From Eriocheir sinensis (taxonomy: Eukaryota; Arthropoda; Malacostraca; Decapoda; Varunidae), in the NCBI RefSeq assembly GCF_024679095.1, contig NW_026112158.1, positions 138,501-202,500 on the forward strand: 64,000 bases of DNA, given 5' to 3'. A program made the translations under genes and the position numbers. Positions 51,001 to 64,000 of this stretch are shown here, in pieces. Position 1 is the first letter of the stretch, and every line of letters begins with the position of its first letter. Under the pieces are notes generated by a model, which was not told where the DNA came from, did no database searches, and saw only the letters and a list, made by a program, of their open reading frames with translations.

Positions 51001-51174
51001 GGTGACGACCAAGTGCCCCAGAGAGGTAACAAGCAGGCCACGGACATAGACACCCCAGCCGCCCAAGGGGAGACGGCTGAGCGGCGAGGGGACGATAGGG
51101 ACACGGAGGCACGCAGCGGGGCAGCGGCGAATATACAGCATCCCCAGCAAGTAGACAGAAGACAATCCAGATAA
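48007..51174 (+). pseudogene. Gypsy pol: protease, RT, RNase H, integrase (right arm), broken
   Basis: 48007-48681 carries the protease active site DTG (48190-48198) and the N-terminal RT part, ending in TAG at 48679-48681 as in the left arm. 48691-49059 holds RT core motifs (VVVPKADGKVR, KLDLRDAYLQM, NRLPFGLAF, catalytic YLDD 49021-49032) and ends in a TAA shared with the left arm. RNase H (LVTDASEVGVG) is in 49270-49851, with a gap that alters the residues after it. Integrase is spread over 49736-50332, 50148-50540, 50401-50625 and 50677-51174 (ARSYVGPKWRRDRI, WSRHADQII). The codon before NGP is GGC (50454-50456), glycine in place of the second catalytic aspartate. The proline- and glutamine-rich tail ends at 51174. 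Confidence 0.9.
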
Positions 51175-51457
51175 CCACGACCGGGAACAGAGGGAGGCGT
51201 CAGCAAACCGGGAGAGGCGGCAGCAGAGCCGCCGACAGGGGCAGGACAAACGCGCCAGCCGGAGGGATCAACAGGAGAGACACCCGGGGAAAAAGGTAAC
51301 TTATGCCGAGACGAGGCGACGATCGGCACGACAAAGGAAGCCGCCTGGCAGATATCAAGCAACTATGTAAATGGTGACGGCAGTAAAGGGGAGTTTTGGT
51401 GACGGGAGATGGTGGTGGATATTTGGGATAAGATAAAACTTTAGTAGGAGGGTGAGG

Positions 51458-51630
51458 TGTTGTAGAGCCATTACCCTTCAGCGGCCCCGAAGCACTGAGC
51501 AGCGCTTCGGAACAGCAATCCGAGGATACATGTACTGCCAAGGCTCGAGGATCGGACATTCCCTGTCTGGCCTCTTTATAGAATGCATCGCAACCCCCGC
51601 TCCCTCGTGTGTGTCATTCACTCCTCAACA
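51458..51630 (+). repeat. Gypsy 3' LTR (right arm)
   Basis: 173 bp, immediately after the polypurine tract and followed by CCAGC. The region 51175-51445 between the pol stop and the tract is noncoding leader to the LTR with no recognisable gene. Confidence 0.94.
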
Positions 51631-53043
51631 CCAGCATCTCACTAACATAGTTATAACACCTCCAAGCCTCTCATCAGCACATGGCACCTTCTGATTCACT
51701 AGCACTTAGCCAGAGAGTGCCACGCTCCTACAGGGTCAGATTAGTGCAATCCAGCATTTCATTATCATTTTTGTTACACCTCCAAGCCTCTCTGCAGCAC
51801 ATGACACCTTCTGATTCCCCAGCACTGAGCTTGAGAGTACCACCTTCCTACACATTCATCTTCCTAGAGGGCCAGATTAGTGAAGTCCAGCCTCTCACTA
51901 GTATAGTTATAACACCTCCAAGCCTCTCTGCAGCACATGACACCTTCTGATTCCCTAGGACTGAGGCAGAGAGTGCCACCTTCCTACACCTTCACCTTCC
52001 TACATAGTCAGATTAGTGGAGTCCAGCATTTCACAAGCATATTTATAACATCCCCAAGCCGCTCTGTAGCACATGGCACCCTCTGATTCCCAATCACAGA
52101 GCCAGAGAGTGCCACCTTCCTATCCCTTCACCTTTCTACAGGGTCAGATTAGTGCAGTCCAACCTTTCACTAGCATTGTTATAGCAACTCCAAGCCTCGC
52201 TGCAGCACATGACATCTGATTCCCTAGCACTGAGCCAGATAGTGCGACCTTTCTACAGGGTCAGATTAGTGCAGTCCAGCCTTTCACTAGCATAGTTATA
52301 ACAACTCCAAGCCTCTCTGCCGCACATGACTCCTTCTGATTTCCTTGCACTCAGCCAGACAGTGTCACCTTCCTACATATCCACCTTCCTACATGGTCAG
52401 ATTAGTGCAGTCCATTCTTTCACTAGCATTTATATAATACCTCCAATCCTCTCTGCTGCATATGACACCTCATTCTCTAATAGTGAGCTTGAGAGTGCCA
52501 CCCTCCTACAGGTCAGATTAGTGCAGTCCAGCCTTTCATTAGCACAGTTATAACACCTCCAAGCCTCTCTTCAGCATATGGCGCCTTCTTATTCACTAGC
52601 ACTGAGCCTGATAGTGCCATTCTCCTACAGGGTCAGACTAGTGCAATCCAGCATTTCACTATCATTGTTATAACACCTCCAAGGGTCTCTGCAGCACAAG
52701 ACACAGTCTCTAGCACTGAGCCAGTGAGTGACACCTTCATTCAATGTCAAATTAGTGCTGTTCATTCTTTCACTAGCATAGTTATAACAACTCGAAGCCT
52801 CTCTGCAGCACATGGCACCTTATGATTCCCTAGCACAGAGCTTGAGAGTTCCACCTTCTACACCTTCACCTTCCTACAGGGTCAGATTAGTGGAGTCCAC
52901 CCTTTCACTATCATGGTTATAACAACTCCCGACCTCTCTGCAGCTCAGGACACCTTCTGACTCCCTAGCACAGACCCATAGAGTGCCACATTCCTACACC
53001 TTCATCTTCCTACATTGCCAGATCAATGCAGTCCAGCATTTCA
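51631..53043 (-). repeat. 120/136-bp satellite array (mirror of block 4, part 1)
   Basis: Inverted satellite following the Gypsy target duplication. Pairs with about 17850-19688, except that near 52140 it skips the equivalent of about 18560-19070. Confidence 0.9.
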
Positions 53044-53388
53044 CTAGCACTGGGGAGGCGGTAACTGAAAGGATAGCCTTACGGCCCAGCGTTCAAGAGC
53101 TCCAGGATGGACGTGGGCCTGAATCCTAGCCGCCGCACAGCTGAGGATTTTCAGTCACCGCCGAGTGGCTTAAGACTACACAGACTGGCCTGACGACCAC
53201 CTATCAACCAGGGCTCTAGATAACCTCTCCAAAGGGAGGATCAAAGATGAGTTCCGTTGGACAGCATCAGTCAACACAAGATAGTGCAACTATAAACACT
53301 CGCCTGCGCCAGAATGACCTGGGCCGACCATCAGGCCCCACCGGGTATAGCCTACCGGAGCAATAGGCCGCGACGTAAACAAAAAAAA
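53044..53388 (+). mobile_element. tRNA-derived SINE, second copy
   Basis: About 345 bp inserted in inverted satellite. The head has an A-box-like CGGTAACTGAAAGG and a weak B box (GTGGGCCTGAATCC). The body shares CACCGCCGAGTGGCTTAAGAC, CGACCACCTATCAACC and GGGCCGACCATCAGG with the SINE at 13255, and it ends GGCCGCGACGTAAAC plus A-run. The left arm has neither this SINE nor ~550 bp of satellite around it. Confidence 0.8.
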
Positions 53389-55889
53389 TAATTATAGCAC
53401 CTCCAAGCCTCTCTGCAGCACATGACACCTGATTACCTAGCACTAAGCCAGTTAGTGCCACCTTCCTACACCTTTACTTTCCTACAGGGTCAGATAAGTG
53501 AAGTGCAGCCATTTATTAACATAGTTATGACACCTCCAAGCCTCTATGTAGCACATGACACCTTCTGATTTCCTAGCACAGAGCTTCAGAGTGCCACCTT
53601 CCGACACTGTCACCTTCCTTCAGGATCAGATTGGTGGAGTCCAGCCTTCACCAACATAATTATAATACCTCCAAAACCCCTCTGCAACACTTGACACCAT
53701 CGGATGCCCGACCACTGAGTTTGAAAGTGCCACCTTCCTACACCTTCACCTTCCTACAGGGTCAAATTAGTGCAGTCCAGCCTTTCAGTAGTATAGTTAT
53801 AACGCCTCCAAGCCTTTCAGCAGTACATGACACCTTTTGATTCCCTAGCACTGAGCCAGAGTGCTATCTTCGTATAGGTCAGGTTAGTGCAGTCTAGATT
53901 TTCATTACCATAGTTATAACACCTCAAGCTTCTGCAGTACATGACAACTTTTGATTCCTAGCACTAACCCAGAGTGTGCAACTTCGTACAGGGTCAGATA
54001 AGTGCAGTCCAGCCTTCACTAACATAGTTATAACACCTTCAAGCCTCTCTGCCACATGTCACCTTCTGATTCCATAAACTGAGCCAGAGAGTGACACCTT
54101 CCTACACTTTCACCTTCCTACATGGTGAGATTACTGCAGTCGTGCCTTTCACTATAATAGTTATAACACCTCCAAGCCTTTCTGCAGCACATGACACCTG
54201 ATTCCATAGTACTGTGCTTGAGAGTGCTACCTTCCTAAACCTTCACATTACTTCAGTGACAGATTAGTGTGGCCAAGCCTCTCACTAGCATAGTTATAAC
54301 ACCTCTAAGCCTCTCTGCAGCACATGACACCTTTGTTTCTTAGTACTGAGCCAGAGAGTGCCACCTTCCTGCACCTTCACCTTCCTCCAGGGTCAGATTA
54401 GTGCAGTCCAGCCTTTCGCTAGCATAGTTATAACACCTCGGAGCCTCTCTACACCACATGACACCTTTGATTCACTAGCCCTGAGCCAAAGAGTGCCACC
54501 TTCCCTACACAATCACCTTCGTACCTGGTCAGATTAGTACAGTCCAGCTTATACTAGCATAGTTATAACACATCCAAGCCTCTCTGCAAATGACACCTTG
54601 TGATTTCCTAGCACTGAGCAAGAGAGTGCCAGCTTCCTACAACTTCACCTTCCTAGAGGGCGAGATTAGTGCAGTCCAGTCGTTCACTATCATAATTATA
54701 ACACCTCCAAGCCTCTCTGCAGCACATGACACCTTTTGATTCCCTAGCACTGAGCCAGAGAGTGCCACCTTCATACAATGTCAAATTAATGCTATCTAGC
54801 TTTCACTAGCATATTTATAACAACTCAAGCCTCTCTAGCACCTGCCACCTGATTAACTAGCACTGAGCTTGAGTTTCACCTTTATACACCTTCCTAAAGG
54901 GTCACATTAGTGCAATCCAGCATTTCTCCTATAATTACTATAACACCTCAAAGCCTCTCTGCAGCACATGGCACCTTCTGATTCCCAAGCACTGAGCCAC
55001 AGTGCCACCTTCACACATTCACCTACAGGGTCAGTCAGTGCAATCCAGCATTTCTCTATCATTGTTATAACACCTCCAAGCCTCTCTGCAGCACATGACA
55101 AATTGTGATTCCCAAGCACTGGCCAAAAGGTACCACCTTGATTCCTACAAAATTGCCACCTTTCTACATTCACCTTCCTACATAGTCAGATTAGTGGAGT
55201 CCAGCATTTCACAAGCATATTTATAACATCCCCAAGCCTCTCTGGCACATGGCACCCTCTGATTCCCAAGCACTGAGCCAGAGTGCCACTTCTATGTCCT
55301 TCATCCTTCCCTTTCTACAGGGTCCAGATTAGTGCAGTCCAGCCTTTCACTATCATAGTTATAACACCTCTAAGGCTCTCTGCAGCACATAACACCTTAT
55401 GATTCCCCTAACACTGAGCCAAGTGCCACCTTCCTAAACCTTCACCCCTTCCTGCAGGGTCAGACTAGTGCAGTCCAGCCTCTCACTCGCATGGTTATAA
55501 CATCCAAGCCTTTCAGCACATGACACCTTCTGATTCCCTAACACTGAGCCAGAGAGTGCCACCTTCCTACACCTTAACCTTCCTACAGGTCAGATTAGTG
55601 CAGTCCAACCTTTCACTAGCATTGACCCATTATAGCAACTCCAAGCCTCGCTGCAGCACATGACACCTTCTGATTCCCTAGCACTGAGCCAGATAGTGCC
55701 ATCTTCATATCCCCTTTCTGAATCAGATTAGTGCAGTCCAGCCTTTCACTAACATAGTTATAACAACTCAAGCAGCATCTCTCTGCAGCACATGACACCT
55801 TCTGATTTCCTTGCACTGAACCATAGAGTCCCACCTTCCACCTTCTCCGTTCTACATGGTCAGATTAGTGCAGTCCAGCATTTCACTAC
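53389..55889 (-). repeat. 120/136-bp satellite array (mirror of block 4, part 2)
   Basis: Inverted satellite. 53790-54920 pairs collinearly with 16610-17800. From about 55140 to 55830 it instead resembles the equivalents of 18370-19200, and about 580 bp net of block 4 is missing. Some units here look abnormal, with short insertions (GCATTGACCCATTATAGC). Confidence 0.88.
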
Positions 55890-58336
55890 CATATTCGACC
55901 ATAGCAGAACCGGCCAAACATACTAGATCTTAATATCTAAAACGTCTGCTCACGCTGTCAACTGTTCTCTCGTTGAGCTCGCTGTCAACCAGTACCCTCT
56001 GGACCACCGAAGGAGGCGATGCTTCTGGCATTTGCTTCAGCACTGGGACGACCAAAGGATGTACTTTTCCGATTTCTCGTTGAATGATTAATGCTTCAGG
56101 ATAGAGACCCACTGTGTGGGCCAACGCATCATAGAGGTGATTGTCTCAGAATGATCCACATTCTGTTTTCTCTCCTCATGTGGTTTAATCACATTTGTTC
56201 TCGTGCTGTCAAGATAGAGAGGCCTTCTTCTTCGACTCACCAAAAACTCCTTGTCCATAAATAATAACTTACCTCCAATTTCAATTCCTCCCTCTCTCCC
56301 TTCCTCTTAGCAGACGGCAGCACCGTCTCTTCCTTCCACTAGGCTGAACCCTTCGCTCAAACTTTCCATGTCTCGGGTGATCTTGGACATATTCACCCTC
56401 ATCCCCCTCCTATTCCATATGCCTTATTGTGGATTCTTGGAATGATGTTTCTATGCCCTCTCTGACCTCAACTCTCAGAGAGCTTGGACCACGATGAGGT
56501 ACTCTATTGTCATAAAAACAGTACTCCATGCTGATACTGCCTGGTCAAACTGTTTTGCCTCTGCCTATCAACATCTACCTTTCCTTCCTGCTGGAATGCA
56601 TATCTCACACCCTGTACTAAAGAAGGGTGACCGTTCCATTCCCTCAAACTACCGCCTAGCTTTACTTTCTGTCTATCTAAAGCTTTGATCAGTATAACCG
56701 GAAAGATTCAGCACCTCTCACTTACCCAACCTTCTATCTGACCGCCAGTATGGGTTCCACATGGGGCATTCTACTGGCGATCTTCTTCTTCTCTTAACTG
56801 ATTCTTGGTCATCTTTCTTAGCCGTCTCGGTGAAACTTTCTATGTTGCGCTGAACATATCAAGCTTCGATAGAATCCTGCACACAGAATCTTTGCATTCT
56901 AAACTGACTTCTTTCAGTTCATCATTCTCTCTGTTCTTTATCCTCCAGTCTACTTTCCGGCGTTCTATCTGCGGTGGTAGACGGTCACTGTTCTTCTCCA
57001 GATTTAATAACATTGGTGTTCCACAGTCTGTCCTATCACCCACTCTCTTCCTGTTATTCTTCAATGATCTTCTTCCAAAACAAGCTGTCCTATCACTCAT
57101 GCGCTGATGACTCCACTCTACTTAGTTAGCTTCTTAATGAAAGACTCTACAACAAGATTACAGCTCCAAGCTGGAGGCTGCAGAAACATAACCTTCTCAG
57201 ACCTTACTAACATTTCCGGAGTGGGGTAAAGGAACCTTGCTTTTTTTTTTTACGTCGCGGCCATTGTGCCCGGTAAAACTCTTCTCTTTCGGATCCTGAT
57301 GGTCCGTCAAGGCTTCTTCCCAGTGGGTCCTGATGGTCGTAGCCGTTCCTGGCACAAGCAGTGACTATAGTATCGCCATCTTGCATTGGCTCATGCTGCC
57401 CTCCCGGAGCTCATCTTAATCCTAGAATCTGAGTCCGGGTTTGATGGGGTAATCTTCTGGACAGCATGTGGGTGATTTTAAGCCACTCGGCGGCGGCTGA
57501 AAATCAGCTTGGTGGCATCAGTCAGAGTTGAACTCGTGTCTTCCAAAGCAGGGGCCGTCTCGCTATCGTTCAGCCATCGCCTCTATAATGCATCAAGCCT
57601 GAATTTATCACCTATCTGTCGAGTCAATCTTCCGTACCCTTACCCCCCGATTATTCGACAACCTCAATTTGTCACCGTCTTCAACACCTGACATCCTCGG
57701 TCTATCTTAACCGATGTAACCTGAAAACTTCACATCTCGTCTCCACTAAATCAGCTTCACTCAAAGTGTGGCGTTCTGTATCGTCTCCGCCAGTTATTCT
57801 CCCCGCACACTTGCTATCCTTGCTCCTGATGACATTTGTCCGCCTTCGTATAGTATGCATCCCTCTCATATTGTGGGGGCTCTACTCACTACAATCTCAT
57901 GGTGGAAATTAGGTCTGAGCTCTTCGTCTCATCAGCTCTCCTCCTCATACTGATGTCTTCTACCGTCTTAATTTCCGCCACCAATATTTGCCTCTTTTCT
58001 ATCTTCTATCGATATTTTCAGGATGACTGCTCTTCTGAACTTGCTAACTGCATTCCTCCCCCTATCCCCGCGGCCCCACCCAGCATCCGACTTTCTCAGG
58101 TCATCCCTATACTGTCTGAACCCCTTGGCCAAGAGTTAGCAACATAATCCTCTCATCTGCATTGGCTCTGGGACAATCCTACTTCTTATGTATGTCCTCT
58201 ACCTACAACAAAGCCTCCTCGAAATTGACCTCTCTTCAATACCTCTTTGGATTATTTTTGTGAGCAGCAGGTAGCGGGCTTTTTATATATTATTTACTTT
58301 TGGCAGCCTTAGGCTGCCTTGACTGTTGTAAAAAAA
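55890..58336 (+). pseudogene. Mirrored Jk-2 element without the Jk-3 insertion
   Basis: Plus-strand counterpart of Jk-2: endonuclease-end remnant (55900-56150), RT pieces at 56494-56688 (VLKKGDRSIPSNYR) and 56805-57107 (SRLGETFYVALNIS), the SINE at 57240-57594, then the C-terminal region (57840-58140) and poly-A near 58330. Reads straight through the site that Jk-3 occupies in the left arm. Many single-base gaps; nothing can be translated for long. Confidence 0.85.
57240..57594 (-). mobile_element. tRNA-derived SINE (mirror of 13255-13609)
   Basis: Poly-T at 57240-57251 followed by the complement of GGCCGCGACGT. Same insertion point in Jk-2 as in the left arm, so this SINE insertion came before the inverted duplication. 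Confidence 0.82.
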
Positions 58337-58744
58337 TAGTTATAACACCTCCAATAGCTCTGCAGCACATGACACCTTCTGATTCACACAGACCTTGAAA
58401 TTGCCACATTCCTGCACCTTTTTATTTTTACAGGGTCAGTTAGTGCACTCCAGCCTTTCACTAAGCTTAGTTATAACACCTACAGACTCTACCTTTCTGC
58501 TCTCCTTCTGGCTCCATAGCATAGGCAGTACCTTCTGCCTTCACCTTTCTTCAGGGTCGAATTGGTGCAGTCCAGCCTTTCAATATAGTTATAACACCTC
58601 CACCCACTCTACAGCGCAGCACCTGTTCCTGAGCACTGAGGCCCAGAGTACACCTTCCCTACAAGTTCAGATTAATTGCAGTACAACCTTTCACTAGCAT
58701 AGTTATAACAACCCCATGCCTCTCTGCATCATATGACACCTGAC
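58337..58744 (-). repeat. 120/136-bp satellite (mirror of block 3)
   Basis: Three to four degraded inverted units. This is the outer end of the right palindrome arm; Jk-4 begins at its edge, whereas CR1-A borders the corresponding edge on the left. Confidence 0.83.
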
Positions 58745-59484
58745 TCCCTTCTCAATTTCTGCAACATTCGCGGTCTTCGCTCCAATTTTCATTCTGTGGA
58801 ACATCATCTCTCCTCCTCTAAACCTCACCTTCTCTTCCTTACCGAAACACAGGTTTCTGAGGCTACTGACAGCAATCTCTACTCTGTTCCCTCCTACTAT
58901 CTCTATCCTAAATTTCAATCCAAAGCTGGATGTTGCGCCTACGTGCGCAACGACATCACTTGCTCTCGTGCCCACGACCTTGACTCTTCTGAATTTTCCA
59001 CCATCTGGTTAAGACTTCACTGTCATTCTCTTACTAAATACATCTGTGCTGTTTATCTCTCACCTAACTCTACCAACTATGTAAAATTCTTTGACTATTT
59101 GAATTCTAAAGTGGAGCACATCTTGACCCTCTCCGCTGAAATCTCCATCCTAGGAGATTTCAATGTTCCTACCAACTTTGGCTTTCATCCTCTTTCACTG
59201 ACCATCCTGGTGAACAAGCCTACAACTTTGCTATCCTCAACGACCTAGAGCAGTTGGTCCAGCACCCTACACGTATTCCTGACCGTCTTGGAGATCGGCC
59301 CAACATTCTAGACCTCTTCCTTACCTCAAACCCTTCTGCTTATTCTGTCAAACTGTTCTCTCCGTTGGGCTCCTCCGATCACAATCTTATTTCTGCATCC
59401 TGTCCTATCGCTCCTGTACATCCTCTGGACCCACCGAAGAGGCGGTGCTTCTGGCATTTGCTTCAGCTCGGTGGGACGACCTGA
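58745..59484 (+). pseudogene. Jk-4 APE-type endonuclease domain
   Basis: 58745-59248 gives about 168 residues, with NFCNIRGLRSNFHSVEHH, LLFLTETQVSEA and SILGDFNVP. After a frame change 59254-59484 continues with [20 protein letters not shown] and [12 protein letters not shown]. These are the standard APE endonuclease blocks of Jockey/I-group LINEs, including the DHN block with the catalytic histidine. The first methionine read here comes from the satellite junction and is not the natural start. The enzyme would nick target DNA to prime reverse transcription. Confidence 0.87.
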
Positions 59485-59539
59485 GGATGTACTTTTCCAT
59501 TCCCGTGGAATGATTATTGCTTCAGGATAGAGACCCTCT

Positions 59540-61470
59540 GTGTGTGCTCATCGCATCACAGAGGTGATTATCTCTGGAATGGAGGCATACATTCCTCGTT
59601 CTTTCTCTACTCCTCACGCTAAAAAGCCTTGGTTTAATCACGCTTGTTCTCGTGCTGTCAATGATAGAGAGGTAGCTCACAAAAGATACCAGAGCCTTCA
59701 AACTAATGCTAATTATGAACTTTACATTTCTGCCAAATCTATTCTCCGACTAACCAAAAATTCTTTCATTAATAGAAAATGTCAAAACCTTGCTTTCTCT
59801 AACTCTTCCCGTGACTTCTGGCATCTAGCCAAAAACATCTCCTCCAACTTCACTTCTTCATCTTTCCCTCCACTCCTCAGTCCTGACGGCAACACTGCCG
59901 TCTCATCTATCTCTAAGGCTGAACTCTTCTCTAACACTTGTTCTCACAAACCCACTCTGGACGATTCTGGGCATCTTCCTCCTACTCATCCCCCCTCTGA
60001 CTCCTTTATGCCTGTTATAAGATTCTTCAAAATGATGTTTTCTATGCCCTCTCTGGCCTCAATCCTCAGAAGGCTTATGGACCTGATGGAGTGCCTCCTA
60101 TTGTCCTTAAAAACTGTGCCTCCGTGCTGTCACCCTGCCTGGTCAAACTCTTTCGCCTCTGCCTGTCAACATCTACCTTTCCTTCTTGCTGGAAGTATGC
60201 CTTCACACAGCCTGTACCTAAGAAGGGTGACCGCTCCAATCCCTCAAACTACCGTCCTGTTGCTTTACTTTCTTGTCTATCTAAAGCTTTTGAATCAATC
60301 CTTAACCGTAGATTCAAAGCACCTTTCCACTTCTGACCTTCTATCTGATCGCCAGTATGGGTTCCGCAAGGGCGTTCTACTGGTGATCTCCTAACCTTCT
60401 TAACTGACTCTTGGTCATCCTCTCTTAGCCGTTTCGGTGAAACTTTTGCTATTGCGCTGGACATATCAAAAGCTTTTGATAGGGTCTGGCACAAATCTTT
60501 GCTTTCTAAACTACCCTCCTACGGTTTCTATCCTTCTCTCTGTACCTTTATCTCCAGTTTCCTTTCTGACCGTTCTATTTCTGCCGTGGTAGACGGTCAC
60601 TGTTCTTCCTAAATCTATTAACAGTGGTGTCCCACAGGGTTCTGTCCTATCTCCCACTCTTTTCTGTTGTTCATTGATGATCTTCTTTCCAAAACGAACT
60701 GTCCTATCCATTCCTACGCCGATGATTCCACTCTGCATTATTCAACTTCTTTTAATAGAAGACCCACCCTTCAGGAACTTAACGACTCAAGGCTGGAGGC
60801 TGCAGAACGCAGCCTCAGACCTTACTATTATTTCCGATTGGGGCAAGAAGAACCTGGTGTCCTTCAACGCCTCAAAACACAGTTTCTCCACCTATCCACT
60901 CGACACAATCTTCCAAACAACTATCCCTATTCTTTGACAACACCCAATATCACCTTCCTCAACACTCGACATCCTCGGTCTATCCCTTAACTCAAAATCT
61001 CCTTCCGACACCATCTGTCTCTTACTAAATCAGCTTCCTCGAGGCTGTGGGCGTTCTGTCTGCGTCTCACCTTCACCACAAGTGCTGTCCATATACAGGG
61101 GCCTTGTCCGCCCTCGTATGGGTATGCATCTCTGTGTGTCAGAGGCTCCCTCACACAGCTCTTCTGGACAGAGTGGAGGCAAGCTCTTCGTCTCATCAGC
61201 TCTCCTCCCTCCTTTTGATAGTCTTCTACCTCTTAAATTCCGCCGCAATGTTGCCTCTCTTTCTATCTTCTATCGATATTTCCATGTTTACTCTTCTGAA
61301 CTTGCTAACTGCATGCCTCCCCCCTCCCGCCCAGCCCCACTGCCTCGACTTTCTCATACTCATCCCTATACTGTCCAACCCCTTGTAAGAGTTAACACTC
61401 TTGCTCTTTCATCCCTCACTTTGGGCCAACTCTGGAACAATCTTCCCCTTCTAACAATATTTCCTCCTGC
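59540..61470 (+). pseudogene. Jk-4 reverse transcriptase, frameshifted
   Basis: 59540-60394 (linker with TPHAKKPWFNHACSRAVNDR, then RT start); 60091-60336 (IVLKNCASVLSPCLVKLFRL, SNYRPVALLS) in another frame; the palm at about 60420-60740 with ALDISKAFDRVWHKS-type coding and catalytic YADD at 60715-60726; thumb and C-terminus at 60667-60990 and 61082-61474. At least five frame changes relative to Jk-3. Confidence 0.85.
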
Positions 61471-61624
61471 CTGACTTGAACTCTTTCAAGAGGTAATAGG
61501 ATTTTTCTCCAAACTGACTTATCTTCCATTACACCCTCTTTGGATTCTTGAACAACAGTGTGAGCTTTTTTTGATAATGTTTACTTTTTTGGCCTTAGGC
61601 GCAACATACTCCTTTGCTGTAAAA

Positions 61625-61626
<2 letters not shown>

Positions 61627-61713
<87 letters not shown>
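61627..61713. repeat. (TA)n microsatellite at the Jk-4 tail
   Basis: Begins directly from the A-run of the Jk-4 3' end, as does the TA tract next to Jk-6. Confidence 0.95.
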
Positions 61714-61715
<2 letters not shown>

Positions 61716-62683
61716 CAAAATACACATGAGTATGTGTGTATATATATACAAAATACACATTAAATAATGTAAATTCATTGTCCAAATAAATAAACAAAAT
61801 ATCAATAAGAGAGTGTGTGTTTGTATGAAAAGAGATATACAAAATACACATAAAATAACGTAAATTTGTATAAAACTATATACAAAATACACAAAATAAT
61901 TTAAATTTTATGAAAATAAATATAAAATGCACACAATAAGTTAAATTTATTGAAAATAGATATGCAAATACATATAAAACAATTGTAAATTTGTTTCCAA
62001 AATATATACGAATACACATAAAATAACGTGAATTTATATAAAAATATATATACATAAAACACATAAATAAATAAATACACTATTATAAAAAAATGAATAC
62101 AAAATACACAATATAATGTAAACTCGTATCAAATAAATAATCAAAAAGCAATAAAGAATGTGACGTATGTAAATATAAATATACAAAACATAAAATACCG
62201 TAAATTTGCATAAAACGTGTTTTCTATAAAATATAATTATATAGAAATTCACATTAAATGTCTTAAATATATAGTAAATGACACGAATACACATAGAACA
62301 ATGTAAAATCGTATCAAGAAATAAATAAAATATAAATAAAATATTATAAATTTGAATGAAATAAAACAAATACACTTAAAATAACGTTCATTTTTATAAA
62401 ATATATATACAAAATACATAGAATAATGCAAGTGTATCAAAATAAATACACATTATCGTAAAATAATGTAAATTTGTACATCGAGATATACAAATAAAAG
62501 CATATTTTATAAAAGCCATATTCAAAATACACATAGAATAATTAAATTTGTATTAAATTAGCCCTTCAAAATACTTTTAACAATAAAATAAATTTGTATT
62601 GAAAAATATACAAAATACACACATAAAAAGAGGTGTAAGTTGTTTAAAAATATTTATACAGATACACATAAATAACGTAAATT
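61714..62683. repeat. AT-rich minisatellite, ~43-bp unit (part 1)
   Basis: Loosely conserved units of the form CAAAATACACATAAAATAA, then a GTAAATTTGTATAAAA stretch and TATATA. A clear unit measured at about 61840-61890 is 43 bp. Divergence between units is high and lengths vary. Phenylalanine- and isoleucine-rich frames here reflect base composition only. No gene is seen. Confidence 0.85.

Positions 62684-64000
<1,317 letters not shown>

Larger units (their letters stand above)
47039..51630 (+). mobile_element. Ty3/Gypsy LTR retrotransposon, right-arm copy
   Basis: Complete element in plus orientation: 5' LTR 47039-47211, candidate primer-binding site 47214-47228 (TGGCGACGAGGATGG), gag, pol, polypurine tract 51446-51457 (AGGAGGGTGAGG), 3' LTR 51458-51630. 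CCAGC flanks both ends (47034-47038 and 51631-51635). No envelope-like frame. Total 4592 bp, at the small end for the superfamily. The target duplication is the complement of the left-arm one, because both copies descend from a single insertion that was later duplicated. Confidence 0.95.
58745..61628 (+). mobile_element. Jockey-like element Jk-4, the longest copy
   Basis: Plus-strand copy with endonuclease and reverse transcriptase, ending in an A-run that passes into a TA microsatellite at 61627. Segment 59698-61560 is nearly the same sequence as Jk-3 (10819-12700) but with numerous small gaps, worst after 61000. The 5' end is missing the ORF1 region: the endonuclease begins right at the satellite border. 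Confidence 0.88.

Noticed and set aside
47039..51630. Endogenous retrovirus with an envelope gene
   Set aside because: No frame after integrase has signal-peptide or membrane features; only a ~280-bp noncoding stretch lies before the polypurine tract. It is a plain LTR retrotransposon.

Overview
This window is repetitive eukaryotic DNA with no recognisable host gene. Every coding stretch I can identify belongs to a retrotransposon: Jockey-like and CR1-like non-LTR elements and a Ty3/Gypsy LTR element. All of them are damaged. The rest is satellite, minisatellite, microsatellite and SINE sequence. The mixture (a very frequent Jockey-like family, tRNA-derived SINEs, long TA, TC, CA and GT tracts) suggests a marine arthropod, most likely a decapod crustacean. 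That is inference from repeat style, and a mollusc or another invertebrate is possible.

Layout. 1-1490: GT-rich minisatellite interrupted by a 5'-truncated Jockey-like copy. 1491-10126: a satellite array with units of about 120 and 136 bp, carrying a SINE-like composite (3332-3930) and a nearly full CR1-like element (6751-10126, minus). 10127-33575: left arm of a giant inverted repeat. It holds, in order, satellite, a Jockey-like element with a second Jockey-like copy and a SINE nested in it, satellite, a complete 4.6-kb Gypsy element (19689-24297) with 173-bp LTRs and a 5-bp target duplication, satellite, an unclassified composite element, a second CR1-like copy, another Jockey-like copy, satellite, and an insertion containing a foldback hairpin. 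33575-38305: spacer made of satellite, a TA tract and a Jockey-like fragment. 38305-58744: right arm, the reverse complement of the left arm with the same elements in mirrored order. 58745-61628: a longer Jockey-like copy with an endonuclease domain. 61629-64000: TA and TC microsatellites embedded in an AT-rich minisatellite of about 43 bp.

How it fits together. The satellite appears to be the substrate into which retroelements inserted; the whole block was then duplicated in inverted orientation. Both Gypsy copies share LTR differences, premature stops and a lost integrase aspartate, so the insertion and its decay came before the duplication. One Jockey-like insertion (10819-12838) is present only in the left arm, and the right arm still shows the uninterrupted site. 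The right arm also has many more one- and two-base gaps than the left. Part of the difference between arms may therefore be sequencing or assembly error, and the palindrome itself should be confirmed. I see no evidence of a new enzymatic or defence system. The notable features are the palindrome, the satellite family, the foldback element and the unclassified composite element.
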